A stretch of DNA of 64,000 nt from Candidatus Zymogenaceae bacterium. Its GTDB lineage: Bacteria; Desulfobacterota; Zymogenia; Zymogenales; Zymogenaceae. This document shows, piece after piece, positions 18,118 to 30,253 of the stretch; within the stretch, counting starts at the first letter, position 1; each line of letters begins with the position of its first letter. A program made the translations under genes and the position numbers. The notes under the pieces were generated by a model. That model saw only the letters and a program-made list of their open reading frames with translations. It did no database searches and had not been told where the DNA came from. Location: contig JAFGFE010000035.1 of NCBI GenBank assembly GCA_016931225.1, forward strand, positions 1 through 64,000, written 5' to 3'.

Positions 18118-19128
18118 TCACTCCTCTGTTTCATTTCCGATGTGCGATTCTTCCGTATGGTTCGGGCCGTTCGGTTCATGATATATCCCGACCCGTCGAA
18201 ATCGTTCGTAGCGATTCAAAAGCCGCGTCTCCATGTCGATTTCCATGATTTCCCGAAGATTCTCGACGACGGCCTGTTTGAACAGTTCGGCCGCCGCGTT
18301 CTTATCCCGATGGGCGCCGCCCCTGGGCTCCGTGATGACCCCGTCGATGAGGCCCAGCGACAGATTATCCTCTGCCGTCGGCTTGAGGGCTTCCGCGGCC
18401 GTCTCTTTCATCGTATGGTCCTTCCAAAGAATGGACGCGCACGCCTCGGGAGAGGAAACCGTATATGTGGCGTTTTCCATCATGAGGACCCGGTCGGCCA
18501 CGGCCAGCGCCAGGGCGCCGCCGCTTCCCGCCTCTCCGATGATGACGGTGAGTATGGGCGTTCTCAGGGTTGCCATGGTAAACATGGACTCCGCCAGCGC
18601 CAGCGACTGGCCCCTCTCCTCCGCCGCCACGCCCGGATACGCCCCCGGCGTATCGACAATGGTGATCAGCGGAAGCTCGAACCGCTCGGCAAGCCGCATC
18701 AGGCGCATCGCCTTTCGATACCCTTCCGGGTGGGGCATGCCGAAGTTTCGCATGAGCCGTCCCTTCAGCCCCCTCCCCTTTTGGTTGCCGACCACCATCA
18801 CCCGCCGCCCGTCGATTCTCGCCAGTCCGCCCAGCACCGCCTTATCGTCGCCGAAGAGGCGGTCGCCCGATAATTCAATATAATCGTTGAAGACCAATTC
18901 CACATAATCAAGCATCTGCGGACGATGCTCCAGCCGGGACAATTCTATCTTCAGCCATCGATCGGCGTTCCGATAAAAATTTTCCTCCAGCCTTTCGGCC
19001 CGCTCTTCCAAAAAACGTATCTTGTTCGACAGATCGGCATCACCATTCTTATCCGTGGCGTTCTTCATTTCCCTGATTTTTTTGTTGAGCTCGATAATAC
19101 TTCGCTCAAACTTCAGTTCCCTGGCCAC
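18118..19128 (-). CDS. accA: Acetyl-CoA carboxylase carboxyltransferase subunit alpha
   Basis: The 336-residue protein begins with GTG behind AGGAGG at six nt. The sequence has the AccA landmarks [46 protein letters not shown] and [16 protein letters not shown]. With AccD it transfers the carboxyl group from carboxy-biotin to acetyl-CoA, the first step of fatty-acid synthesis. The start overlaps the dnaE end by 16 nt, the same dnaE-accA order as in E. coli. The last ~25 residues are a variable charged tail. Confidence 0.96.
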   Translation of the reverse strand: MARELKFERSIIELNKKIREMKNATDKNGDADLSNKIRFLEERAERLEENFYRNADRWLKIELSRLEHRPQMLDYVELVFNDYIELSGDRLFGDDKAVLGGLARIDGRRVMVVGNQKGRGLKGRLMRNFGMPHPEGYRKAMRLMRLAERFELPLITIVDTPGAYPGVAAEERGQSLALAESMFTMATLRTPILTVIIGEAGSGGALALAVADRVLMMENATYTVSSPEACASILWKDHTMKETAAEALKPTAEDNLSLGLIDGVITEPRGGAHRDKNAAAELFKQAVVENLREIMEIDMETRLLNRYERFRRVGIYHEPNGPNHTEESHIGNETEE

Positions 19129-22100
19129 AGGCCGCCTCCTGTCTGATGTTCCGTCCTCGCGTCCGACCGCACCGTCACCGCCCGTTCAGAGAACAATTCA
19201 CCCACCTGGGTGATGAATTCTTCCGACGGATCGACGCCCATCGCATTCTTGAGGTTGATGGTGATGAATCCATCGTTATTATCAAAGAGCCTGAGCATCA
19301 CCGGAACCTCACCACGGTTGTTGTCGATGACACCCTTCAGGCGCTCGATGCAATCGGTCGAGAGGGAAAGGTCGTGAACATCTATATATACCGTGCGGGA
19401 TGCGGGGGTCGCCCGAACCGATGACAACGGCGCCACCCCCGACGCAATCACCTTGCTGGATTCCTCGCCCCGATCGACGGTCCCGGTCAGAAGCACCGGG
19501 TTGTCCTCCACCAACAGGTCACGATATTCATTGAAAACGTCCGAAAAGACGATAACCTCCACCATTCCCTTCAAATCTTCAAGGGTGACGAAGGCCATTC
19601 GATCCCCCTTTTTGGTCATCACCTCCCGCACCGAGGAGATGATGCCCGCCATGTGGACGGTCTCTTTGTCATGGATGTTTCCGAGGGTGGTGCTGTCCGC
19701 CGTGGCGACCGTTTTCAACACGTCCCGATACTGAAAGAGCGGATGACCGCTGAGGTAAAAACCGAGACACTCCTTTTCACATGAGATCGACTGCGCCTCG
19801 TCCCACTCGGGAACGTCCGGGTATTCATCAACATACTCACCCAGATCGACTTCCTCAATGGTATCGAAAATGTTCATCTGGCCCTTGCGCTGTTCCTCCT
19901 GCCTGAGCTGTCCCAGATCTACTGCCTTGTCCACCGCCGCTATCATCTTCGCTCGGGAGACAGCGGTCGAATCCAGCGCCCCGCACTTGATGAGGCTCTC
20001 GATGACCCGCTTGTTGACCCGTCTGAGATCGACCCGCCTGCAAAAATCGTACAGGGATGCGAATCCGCCTCCGTCATTGCGGGACTCGATGATCGACTCA
20101 ATGGCCTGGCCGCCGACGTTTTTCACCGCGAGCAGCCCGAAGCGAATCGTTTCGCCGGAGACGGTGAAGTCAAGGCCGCTCTCGTTCACGTCCGGCGGCA
20201 GGACGTCTATATTCATCTCCCGGCATTCGGCCATGTATTTGATGATCTTGTCCGTGTCGTCCATTTCCGAGGTCAGAAGCGCCGCCATGAACTCCACCGG
20301 GTAGTGGGCCTTGAGGTAGGCCGTGCGAAACGACACGAGGGCGTACGCGGCGCTGTGGGACTTGTTGAATCCGTACTCGGCGAACTCCTCCATATCCTTG
20401 AATATCTTCTCGGCGATCTTGGGCTTGATTTCATTCGTCCGGGCGCCGTCGAGAAAGCGCTTCTTCTGGGCGGCCATCTCCTCCCTGATCTTCTTGCCCA
20501 TCGCCCGACGCAGCAGGTCGCCCTCGGCGGCGGAAAATCGTGCGAGAGACGAGGCCATCTGCATGACCTGCTCCTGGTAGACGATCACGCCGTATGTATC
20601 CTCAAGGATATCCCGGAGCTGTTCCAGCTCATAGGCAATCAACGAGGGCTTGTGCTTTCGCCTGATGTACTCTTCGGCCATGCCGGTATTGAGGGGGCCG
20701 GGTCTATAGAGGGCCACCAGGGCGATGACCTCCTCGAATTTCTCCGGCACCAGTCGAACCATCAGATCCTTCATGCCGGAGCTTTCAAGCTGGAAGACCC
20801 CGTCGGTCCTTCCGGACTGGAGCAGCTCGAATGTCTTCGGGTCGTCCAGGGGGATGTTTGAGATATCGACCTTCACGCCCTGATTGTTCTCGATGAGGGA
20901 CACCGCGTGATCGATGACCGTGAGGGTTCTCAGGCCCAAAAAGTCGAATTTGATGAGGCCCAGCTTTTCGACGCATTTCATGTCGAACTGGCTGACCACC
21001 TCGCCCTTCTGCCCCCGGGTGAGCGGCATGTAATCGGTCAGCGCTCGATTGGCGATCACGATCCCCGCGGCGTGGGTGGAGGCATGACGGTTGAGTCCCT
21101 CCAGGGATCGGGCTATCTCCAGCAGTCTCCTGACCCGGTCGTCCTCGGCGATCATGTCCCTGAGGCGCGCCTCCTTCTTGACGGCCTCGTCCAGCGTGAT
21201 GTTCAGGGGAACCGACGGAATCAGCTTTGCGATGCGGTCCACCTCCGGATAGGACATATCCAGGGCACGGCCCACATCCCGTATCACCCCCCGGGCCTGC
21301 ATCGTCCCGAAGGTGATGATCTGGGCGACCCTCTCCTCGCCGCCGTATTTCTCCGAGACGTACTGGATCACCTCATCCCGGCCGTTTTTGCAGAAATCGA
21401 TGTCGATATCCGGCATGCTGATCCGCTCAGGATTCAGAAACCGCTCGAACATGAGATCGTAGGGCATCGGGTCGATATCGGTGATGCCCAAAGAATAGGC
21501 GACCAGGCTTCCGGCGGCGGATCCCCGCCCCGGCCCGACCGGGATGTGTTTGCTTTTCGCGAAGTTGATGAAGTCCGCAACGATCAGGAAATAGCCCGCG
21601 AATCCCATCCGGGTGATCATGGCTATCTCCCGCTCCAGGCGGTCCCGGTATCGGTCCATGGAAATCGGAGAGCTCTGAGAAAGGGCGGCCATTCTGCCTT
21701 CGAATCCATGTCTCGTCTCGTTGACAAAGTACTCCGCCAGATCGCCGCCGCCGGGGACCTCGTATTCCGGGAACTGAAATTCACCGAAGGTGAATTCCAG
21801 ATTGCAGCGCTCGGCGATTTCCAGGGTGTTTTTAATCGCCTGGGGCGTCTCCCGAAACGCGCTGATCATCTCTTCGGCCGATTTTACATAGAAGTGCCGG
21901 CTGCTCAGACGCATCCTCCCCGGGTCTGAGATGGTCTTGCCGGTCTGGATGCACAACAGCACGTCGTGGGCATCGGCGTCGTTTTGGGTCAGGTAGTGGC
22001 AATCGTTGGTGGCGACCAAGGGGAGATCCATCTCCTTCGCCAGGCGCACCAGCCCCCGGTTTACCAGCCGCTGGTCCTCGAGACCGTTCTCCATCATCTC

Positions 22101-22646
22101 CAGGTAGTACCGTCCGGGAAAGATCGACCGGTACTGATCGACGGCCTCTTTCGCCCCCGCATCGTCGCCCTTGAGTATCTTCTGGGCCACCTCCCCCTTG
22201 AGGCACGCCGAAGACGCCATCAGCCCTTCGTTGTATCGAGCCAAGAGCTCCTTGTCCACCCTCGGCTTGTAGTAGAAGCCGTCCAGGTGGGCGTGAGTGA
22301 GAAGGCGGTTAAGGTTTTTGTATCCCTCCTCGTTTTCCACCAGAACGAGCAGGTGATTGGAGTTGTCCCGGGATGTGATCCCGTCTCCGCCCTTTTCCCG
22401 GTGATCGCCCGCCGCAACGTACAGCTCGCACCCGATAATCGGCTTGACGCCCGCCTTTTTCGCCTGCTGGTAAAAATCGACCGCCCCGTATATATTGCCA
22501 TGATCGGTCATGGCGACGGCGTGCATCCCCTGTTGCTGGACCAGGGAAAACAGGTCGCTCAGGCGTATCGCGCCGTCAAGCAGGCTGTATTGGGTGTGCA
22601 GATGGAGGTGTACGAATTCGGCACCTCCTTTCCCGGTTTGGGACAT
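19113..22646 (-). CDS. dnaE: DNA polymerase III alpha subunit
   Basis: From the ATG at 22646 (SD GGGAG five nt upstream, overlapping the guaA stop region) the product has 1177 residues. It shows the N-terminal PHP domain (FVHLHLHTQYSLLDG, TDHGN), the palm with catalytic PDIDIDF and GPGRGSAAGSLVAY, HASTHAAGIVIA, the helix-hairpin-helix part and a C-terminal OB domain starting near VHMAGIISSVREV. It is the replicative polymerase. The accA start lies inside its last codons. Confidence 0.97.
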   Translation of the reverse strand: MSQTGKGGAEFVHLHLHTQYSLLDGAIRLSDLFSLVQQQGMHAVAMTDHGNIYGAVDFYQQAKKAGVKPIIGCELYVAAGDHREKGGDGITSRDNSNHLLVLVENEEGYKNLNRLLTHAHLDGFYYKPRVDKELLARYNEGLMASSACLKGEVAQKILKGDDAGAKEAVDQYRSIFPGRYYLEMMENGLEDQRLVNRGLVRLAKEMDLPLVATNDCHYLTQNDADAHDVLLCIQTGKTISDPGRMRLSSRHFYVKSAEEMISAFRETPQAIKNTLEIAERCNLEFTFGEFQFPEYEVPGGGDLAEYFVNETRHGFEGRMAALSQSSPISMDRYRDRLEREIAMITRMGFAGYFLIVADFINFAKSKHIPVGPGRGSAAGSLVAYSLGITDIDPMPYDLMFERFLNPERISMPDIDIDFCKNGRDEVIQYVSEKYGGEERVAQIITFGTMQARGVIRDVGRALDMSYPEVDRIAKLIPSVPLNITLDEAVKKEARLRDMIAEDDRVRRLLEIARSLEGLNRHASTHAAGIVIANRALTDYMPLTRGQKGEVVSQFDMKCVEKLGLIKFDFLGLRTLTVIDHAVSLIENNQGVKVDISNIPLDDPKTFELLQSGRTDGVFQLESSGMKDLMVRLVPEKFEEVIALVALYRPGPLNTGMAEEYIRRKHKPSLIAYELEQLRDILEDTYGVIVYQEQVMQMASSLARFSAAEGDLLRRAMGKKIREEMAAQKKRFLDGARTNEIKPKIAEKIFKDMEEFAEYGFNKSHSAAYALVSFRTAYLKAHYPVEFMAALLTSEMDDTDKIIKYMAECREMNIDVLPPDVNESGLDFTVSGETIRFGLLAVKNVGGQAIESIIESRNDGGGFASLYDFCRRVDLRRVNKRVIESLIKCGALDSTAVSRAKMIAAVDKAVDLGQLRQEEQRKGQMNIFDTIEEVDLGEYVDEYPDVPEWDEAQSISCEKECLGFYLSGHPLFQYRDVLKTVATADSTTLGNIHDKETVHMAGIISSVREVMTKKGDRMAFVTLEDLKGMVEVIVFSDVFNEYRDLLVEDNPVLLTGTVDRGEESSKVIASGVAPLSSVRATPASRTVYIDVHDLSLSTDCIERLKGVIDNNRGEVPVMLRLFDNNDGFITINLKNAMGVDPSEEFITQVGELFSERAVTVRSDARTEHQTGGGLWPGN

Positions 22647-22648
22647 GA

Positions 22649-24271
22649 CTACTCCCACTCGATCGTGCTGGGCGGTTTCGACGAGATGTCGTACACCACC
22701 CGGTTGACGCCCTGCACCTCCCGTATGATGCGATCGGATATGCGGGCGAGGACATCATGGGGAAATTCATACCAATCGGCGGTCATGCCGTCCAGGCTCT
22801 TGACCGCCCTGAGCGCCACCACATTGTCATAGGTGCGCTCGTCGCCCATGACCCCGACGGTCTTGATCGGCAACAGCACTGCAAACGACTGCCATATCTC
22901 ATCGTAGAGACCGGCGGACTTGATTTCGTTTTCCATGATCATATCCGCCTGCTGCAGGATATCCACCCGCTGGGGTGTCACCTCGCCCAGGATGCGCACC
23001 GCCAGCCCCGGTCCGGGGAACGGGTGACGCCTGATGATCTCCTCCGGCAGCCCCAGCTCCCGACCGAGCACCCGCACCTCATCCTTGAAGAGTTCCCTGA
23101 GCGGCTCGATGAGCTTCAGGTTCATCTCCTCGGGCAATCCTCCCACGTTGTGATGGCTTTTGATGGTGGCGGACGGCCCCTTGAACGACACGCTCTCGAT
23201 CACGTCGGGGTAGAGGGTACCCTGGGCCAGATAGGCGACCCCCTCGATGCGTTCCGCCTCCGCCTCGAACAGCTCAATAAAGAGGTTCCCGATTCTCTTT
23301 CGCTTCTCTTCGGGATCGATCACGCCGGAAAGACGCTGAAAAAACTGTTCTTTTGCGTCGATGTAGTGAAGGTCCATGCCGAAATGATCTCGAAAGACCT
23401 TCTTGACGCGGTCCGACTCGCCCTTGCGCAAGACGCCGTTGTTGATGAAGATACAGGTAAGCTTCTTCCCGATGGCGCGAAACAGGAGTGCCGCCACCAC
23501 CGACGAGTCCACCCCACCCGACAGGGCACAGATGACCCGATCATCCCCGATGCGATCCTTGATCTCCTCGGTCGCCTGGTCGATGAAGGAGCGCATGTTC
23601 CACAGCCCCGCCAATCCCGCGATGCGGAAGAGAAAATTGCTGAGGATTTCCTTGCCCAGGGGCGTATGCACCACCTCGGGATGAAACTGCACCCCGTAGA
23701 TATCCTTCTTTACATGCTCGAAGGAGGCGATGATGGAGCTCGTGCTTCCGGCGGTAACCGCAAAATCGGGTGGAGGGGTGATGATGCTGTCTCCGTGACT
23801 CATCCAGACTTCCAGCGTCGGGTAGTCCTCGAAGCCGTCGTAGAGGCGGCCCTTTTTCACCACCACATCATCGCCCGATCCGGCCCGGCCGTCCCCCGGC
23901 GTGAATCGGTGTCCGGGGCTGATGGTCACGGTCTCCCGTCCGTATTCCCGGATCGTCGCCCGGCTGAGCTCTCCCCCCAACAGGCGGGCGATCAACTGCA
24001 TGCCGTAACATATCCCCAGCACCGGGACGCCCAGGGAGAAGATTTGTGCATCCACCGTCGGTGCGTCGTCGTCGAGGACGCTGGCCGGCCCCCCGGAGAG
24101 CACCAGCGCCCGAGGCTTCATCTCCTTGATGTCCTCGATGGATACGCTGCACGGATGTATTTCGCAGTAAACCCGTTGCTCCCGGATACGGCGGGCGATC
24201 AACTGGGTATACTGGGATCCGAAGTCCAGTATGATTACTTTTTCCTGGTGGATGGAATCTGAGGCGTTCAT
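22649..24271 (-). CDS. guaA: GMP synthase (glutamine-hydrolysing)
   Basis: The 540-residue enzyme has a class I glutamine amidotransferase domain (catalytic Cys in GICYGMQ, His in QFHPEVVHT) and an ATP pyrophosphatase domain with the P-loop [10 protein letters not shown], and ends with the standard KPPSTIEWE. It converts XMP to GMP. It is about 20 residues longer than most homologues because of an inserted loop after [11 protein letters not shown]. guaB lies 6 nt upstream, so the two last steps of GMP synthesis are co-expressed. Confidence 0.97.
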   Translation of the reverse strand: MNASDSIHQEKVIILDFGSQYTQLIARRIREQRVYCEIHPCSVSIEDIKEMKPRALVLSGGPASVLDDDAPTVDAQIFSLGVPVLGICYGMQLIARLLGGELSRATIREYGRETVTISPGHRFTPGDGRAGSGDDVVVKKGRLYDGFEDYPTLEVWMSHGDSIITPPPDFAVTAGSTSSIIASFEHVKKDIYGVQFHPEVVHTPLGKEILSNFLFRIAGLAGLWNMRSFIDQATEEIKDRIGDDRVICALSGGVDSSVVAALLFRAIGKKLTCIFINNGVLRKGESDRVKKVFRDHFGMDLHYIDAKEQFFQRLSGVIDPEEKRKRIGNLFIELFEAEAERIEGVAYLAQGTLYPDVIESVSFKGPSATIKSHHNVGGLPEEMNLKLIEPLRELFKDEVRVLGRELGLPEEIIRRHPFPGPGLAVRILGEVTPQRVDILQQADMIMENEIKSAGLYDEIWQSFAVLLPIKTVGVMGDERTYDNVVALRAVKSLDGMTADWYEFPHDVLARISDRIIREVQGVNRVVYDISSKPPSTIEWE

Positions 24272-24277
24272 TGTGTC

Positions 24278-26729
<2,452 letters not shown>

Positions 26730-26738
26730 AACCGTTCG

Positions 26739-27191
26739 TTATCCTCTTGCCAGTATTTCCGAGATTGTCGGGAGGATCTCCCGAATATCCGATAGTATTC
26801 GTTGAAGCAGGACCAAGAGGAGCGATCCGGCGATGTGTGGATGCTCGCGAAAGAGCCCCTCGAAAGACTCTCGGCTCAGCTTGTAGATATCCGCATCCTC
26901 GATGACCCTCACGGTTACTTCCCGCACGCCGCCGTTTACCAGGGCCAGTTCGCCGAAGCTGTTTCCGGATGCGAGATCCACCAGCACCTTTTCCGCGCCC
27001 TCGGCGACCATTCGGGTCACCCTCACCATCCCCGAGGCGATGAAAAACATCGATTCACCCTGCATGTGCTCAACGAAAATGGTGGCGTCTTTTTCAAACC
27101 GCTCCAGGGTGATATATTCGAGGATGGTGTGAAACTCGTCCTCGGTAAATCCCGATAGAAGGTAATTCTTTCTGAGGATGTCGGTGGACAT
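26739..27191 (-). CDS. Stand-alone cyclic nucleotide-binding domain protein
   Basis: The 150-residue protein consists of one Crp-type effector domain: IFVEHMQGESMFFIASGMVRV and GNSFGELALVNGG, the latter being the phosphate-binding cassette region, followed by a long C-terminal helix. The cassette reads FGELALVNGGVREVTV, lacking the usual R-T/S-A pair, so cAMP binding is doubtful. No helix-turn-helix follows, so it is not a transcription factor by itself. It probably works as a partner or regulatory subunit. The gene sits between a crotonase and ppx. Confidence 0.72.
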   Translation of the reverse strand: MSTDILRKNYLLSGFTEDEFHTILEYITLERFEKDATIFVEHMQGESMFFIASGMVRVTRMVAEGAEKVLVDLASGNSFGELALVNGGVREVTVRVIEDADIYKLSRESFEGLFREHPHIAGSLLLVLLQRILSDIREILPTISEILARG

Positions 27192-27198
27192 GGAGAGG

Positions 27199-27972
27199 TT
27201 ATTTCCCCTTTTTCTTTTTCAAGTCGCTCAATACGGTGTGAAGCTTCTCCCTTGTTTCCCGGTAGGAAAGAAGCAGCGCCGATACTTCAACCTCGTGTTC
27301 GATGGAACTGCGACGGTCAAGCCTCGGCACCAGGTCCGAAATGCGCTTTATCATCGAAAGCGTTCTCGGAGATTTCTCCGCCAGGTTTTCCGCAAGTTTC
27401 ATTGCGCCGATAAAGACCTCTTCGGTGGGAAGAACCCGGTTTACCAGGCCGATCCTCTCCGCCTCGTGCGCCCCCAGCGGCTCGCCGGTCATGGCAATTT
27501 CCTTGGCCCGGGAGGCGCCGATCCGGGCCCATAAGGGACCGAAAAGCGGATTGAGGCCGAATTTTATTTCAGGATGGGCGAATATTGCGGTGTCGGACGC
27601 CACGATAAAATCACTCGCCAGTGCGAGATTGAACCCACCCCCCATGGCAATGCCGCACACAGCGGCGATCATCGGCTTGGGGAAATCATAAATCTGAATG
27701 TAATAGTCGATGAAGGAGTCGAAATACTCCCGGTAATCGGACCGATCAATGGCCACGAGTTCGTTGATGTCTATCCCCGCCGAGAAGACATCCGTCCCGC
27801 CGTAGACAATCACGACGGTGACATCAGGATTGTTGCCGAGATCCCCGATGAGCGTGGTCAGTTCCTCGCACATACTCCGGGAGAGGGCGTTCATCTCCTT
27901 GGGCCTGTCTAGGGTGATGATGCCCACGCTGCCTTTCTGGGTATATGATACATATGTGTAATCGGTTTTCAT
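27199..27972 (-). CDS. Enoyl-CoA hydratase/isomerase (crotonase) family protein
   Basis: The 257-residue crotonase-fold protein has VVIVYGGTDVFSAGIDINEL, the oxyanion-hole region CGIAMGGGFNLALASDF and HPEIKFGLNPLFG. Ordinary enoyl-CoA hydratases carry two catalytic glutamates. The second (HPE) is present, but the first, normally in GGGxELA, is asparagine here, so simple hydratase activity is doubtful and an isomerase or other crotonase reaction is possible. A strong AGGAGG site precedes it, and its start overlaps the nfo stop codon by 4 nt. Confidence 0.78.
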   Translation of the reverse strand: MKTDYTYVSYTQKGSVGIITLDRPKEMNALSRSMCEELTTLIGDLGNNPDVTVVIVYGGTDVFSAGIDINELVAIDRSDYREYFDSFIDYYIQIYDFPKPMIAAVCGIAMGGGFNLALASDFIVASDTAIFAHPEIKFGLNPLFGPLWARIGASRAKEIAMTGEPLGAHEAERIGLVNRVLPTEEVFIGAMKLAENLAEKSPRTLSMIKRISDLVPRLDRRSSIEHEVEVSALLLSYRETREKLHTVLSDLKKKKGK

Positions 27973-28868
27973 GATCGGGACCTCCTCCCGATGCGGTCGA
28001 TGTGTTCGTGTTCAGGGGACAACAGCCCTCTCAGGACGTTGAGATTGATGGGATCATAGGTGTCGGGATCGCCCTCCTTCGGGGTCTCGATGATCTTCGG
28101 GATACCTGAAAAACAATCATCATTCATCAGCATCCGAAAGGGATTGACGCCCATCTCCCCCCATCCGATGTGCTGATGCCGATCGATGCGCTGTCCCGGT
28201 CCTCGCTTGGAATCGTTGAGATGAAACAGTTTCAGCTCACCCAATCCCAGCACGTCATCGAAACGCCTCATGACCTCTTCATATGATCTCTCGGTCCTGA
28301 TGTCATAACCCGCCGCGAAGGTGTGGCAGGTATCGTAACACACGCCGAGGCGTTCCGGCATAGACGAGCGATCATATATCTCAGCCAGCTCTTCAAAGAA
28401 AACACCCAGGCCGCTTCCCTGTCCCGCCGTTGTCTCCAGCAGGATGCGGACCCCGGGATGTCCGGGGAGGATTTCCCCGAGCGCCTTTGCCACCCGATCG
28501 ATCCCCACATCCACCCCGTCTCCACCGTGACTGCCCGGATGCATCACCAGCATTTCTATCCCCAGCAGTCTACATCGATCCAGCTCCGCGGCGAGGCTTT
28601 CTTTGGATTTTTCTCTGACCTCCGGTTTTGCCGATGCGAGGTTCGTCAGGTAATCGCCGTGGGCGACGATGGATTCGAATCCGCCTTCCTTCACCCGTTT
28701 TTGAAACTCGGCGATTTCCCCGTCACGAAAGCTTCGTGCCTTCCACTGATTGCTGTTCTTGGTGAACATCTGAAAGCAGTTCACCGAAAGCCTCGACGCC
28801 CGGGGCGGCGCCTCCGAGACACCTCCGGCAATGGATACATGGGCTCCGAGAAGTGGGGGAGAGATCAT
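27969..28868 (-). CDS. nfo: Endonuclease IV (AP endonuclease)
   Basis: The 299-residue TIM-barrel protein has GAHVSIAGGV, the FTKNSNQWKAR motif, VMHPGSHG, LLETTAGQGSGLG, VCYDTCHTFAAGYD, HLNDSKRGPGQRIDRHQHIGWG and a final IIETPKEG, which together supply the trinuclear zinc ligands. It cleaves DNA at abasic sites in base excision repair. The C-terminus extends about 20 residues beyond most homologues. The crotonase gene follows with a 4-nt overlap. Confidence 0.95.
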   Translation of the reverse strand: MISPPLLGAHVSIAGGVSEAPPRASRLSVNCFQMFTKNSNQWKARSFRDGEIAEFQKRVKEGGFESIVAHGDYLTNLASAKPEVREKSKESLAAELDRCRLLGIEMLVMHPGSHGGDGVDVGIDRVAKALGEILPGHPGVRILLETTAGQGSGLGVFFEELAEIYDRSSMPERLGVCYDTCHTFAAGYDIRTERSYEEVMRRFDDVLGLGELKLFHLNDSKRGPGQRIDRHQHIGWGEMGVNPFRMLMNDDCFSGIPKIIETPKEGDPDTYDPINLNVLRGLLSPEHEHIDRIGRRSRS

Positions 28869-28967
28869 ACCGCTACACTACTGTATAATGAGCATTGGTT
28901 CCACACAATCGATGTGTCGGCCGCCTGTGTGTCGTCGGTGATGCCGACCTCGATATGGGGCCTCCCG

Positions 28968-29351
28968 TTATTCCTCGGACTTTTCGGCCTCTTGAGCTTC
29001 GGAGTCCGCCTCGGGCGCGGCTTCCGTGGCTCCCGCTGCTTCCGCAGCCTCCGCCGGGGTCTCCTCGACCGGGGGTGTTTCTTCCGCCTCCTTCACCGTC
29101 TCGGCCCGGGCGGCTTCCGCGGCCTTATGCAGTTCTTCGGTCTTTTTGGCCTCCCGCTCGTGCTTCTCGCGACGCTTGGCCTCCTTCGCCTCCATGGCCG
29201 AGGCGTGTATCTTCGCCTTCCTGAGTTTTCTCTGGGTCCTCTTCAGCTCTTTTCTCTTTTTTCTGAGCTCGGTGTCCGTCTTTTCCACCGTGCCGCTCAT
29301 GTCTTTCACTTCCGTCGCGAGCTGAGTGATTTTGTTTTCAAGCTGTTCCAT
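28968..29351 (-). CDS. Charged coiled-coil protein with acidic/alanine tail
   Basis: I do not recognise this 127-residue protein. Residues 1-85 are almost all Lys, Arg, Glu, Ala and Gln with heptad-like spacing, indicating a long coiled coil that is basic between residues ~30 and 70. Residues 88-127 are a disordered tail of Glu, Ala and Pro. There is no signal peptide or membrane segment. It lies between nfo and the secretin-like gene. It could be a structural or nucleic-acid-binding protein. Biased composition makes homology claims unreliable. Confidence 0.55.
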   Translation of the reverse strand: MEQLENKITQLATEVKDMSGTVEKTDTELRKKRKELKRTQRKLRKAKIHASAMEAKEAKRREKHEREAKKTEELHKAAEAARAETVKEAEETPPVEETPAEAAEAAGATEAAPEADSEAQEAEKSEE

Positions 29352-29372
29352 AGGCGGTTTTTCTGTGCCTCC

Positions 29373-30245
29373 TTACCTGTCAATAGTCGGTGTTATGGAA
29401 ATGGTAAAACCGGTTGATCCCCTGTGGATAAACAATCCCGCGTATATATCCGCGGCAACGCCCTCCTGTTCGGTGGCGTTTGTGGCGATCATAACCGTAT
29501 TGCCGTCGGACGTCAGTATGCTCGTCGACGCCTCGTAAAAAATGATCTCTCCCTCGGCATCTCCGATAAAATAGGACATGAAGGGTGCTATCTCTATCTT
29601 GATATATTTTCCGGTCACCGTGGGTGTCACCACAAAACCGGTGGCTACCTCCCGGTATTCCACTTCGGCATTGTCAATGTATCCCAGGTCTTCCAGGTCC
29701 ACCAGAAAATCTTTCCTGACCGGCACGTTCCTCCCGACGGTCAGCCGCGCCTCGGATCCGCTCATCACCAGTATCGTCTGGGTGGTGACGCTGTGTGCGG
29801 TGATGCCCGTCGCGTTGGGAAACGCCCGAAACACGATCCCATCACCCTCGATGGACGTGCCCGGCGTCCCGACCACGAACCCGTCTTTCTTCACAATCCA
29901 GTCGGCACCCATATCCATGGCAAATGAGCCCTTGACGTCCAGGAACTCTATCCTGAGGCGCACCGATTTCCCGGGCTGATCCAGATGTGTAATGATGCCC
30001 CGAATCTCCTCGAGCTTCTCCGGGGTATCCATGATGATGAGCGAATTGGTTCCCGGATCGGCGGACACCACCCCCTCGGGAGAGAGAAACGGCGCAACCT
30101 GGTCCACCAGGTCTGAGGCTTCCCGGGTCAGTATCGGGACGATGATGTAATCCATCGCAGAGGCTGCGCCCGGAGCCATGATCGCCGCCGGTATGAGCAA
30201 AGCGGCCAACAGCATCATCGGCCGTGTTTTCTTGAGGAATTTCAT
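29373..30245 (-). CDS. Short periplasmic secretin-like protein
   Basis: The ~290-residue protein has an N-terminal signal peptide (cleavage near GAASA-MD, residue ~31). It then has a secretin N-domain of the NolW type (VVSADPGTNSLIIMDTPEKLEEI) and a beta-rich region resembling the start of the secretin domain (VRLRIEFLDVKG, then ATGFVVTPTV). It is far shorter than pore-forming secretins of type II/III systems and lacks an obvious complete beta-barrel, so it is probably not a gate alone. It follows sppA by a few bases; a start two codons upstream (30251) is also possible. Confidence 0.6.
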   Translation of the reverse strand: MKFLKKTRPMMLLAALLIPAAIMAPGAASAMDYIIVPILTREASDLVDQVAPFLSPEGVVSADPGTNSLIIMDTPEKLEEIRGIITHLDQPGKSVRLRIEFLDVKGSFAMDMGADWIVKKDGFVVGTPGTSIEGDGIVFRAFPNATGITAHSVTTQTILVMSGSEARLTVGRNVPVRKDFLVDLEDLGYIDNAEVEYREVATGFVVTPTVTGKYIKIEIAPFMSYFIGDAEGEIIFYEASTSILTSDGNTVMIATNATEQEGVAADIYAGLFIHRGSTGFTISITPTIDR

Positions 30246-30253
30246 GATCATCT

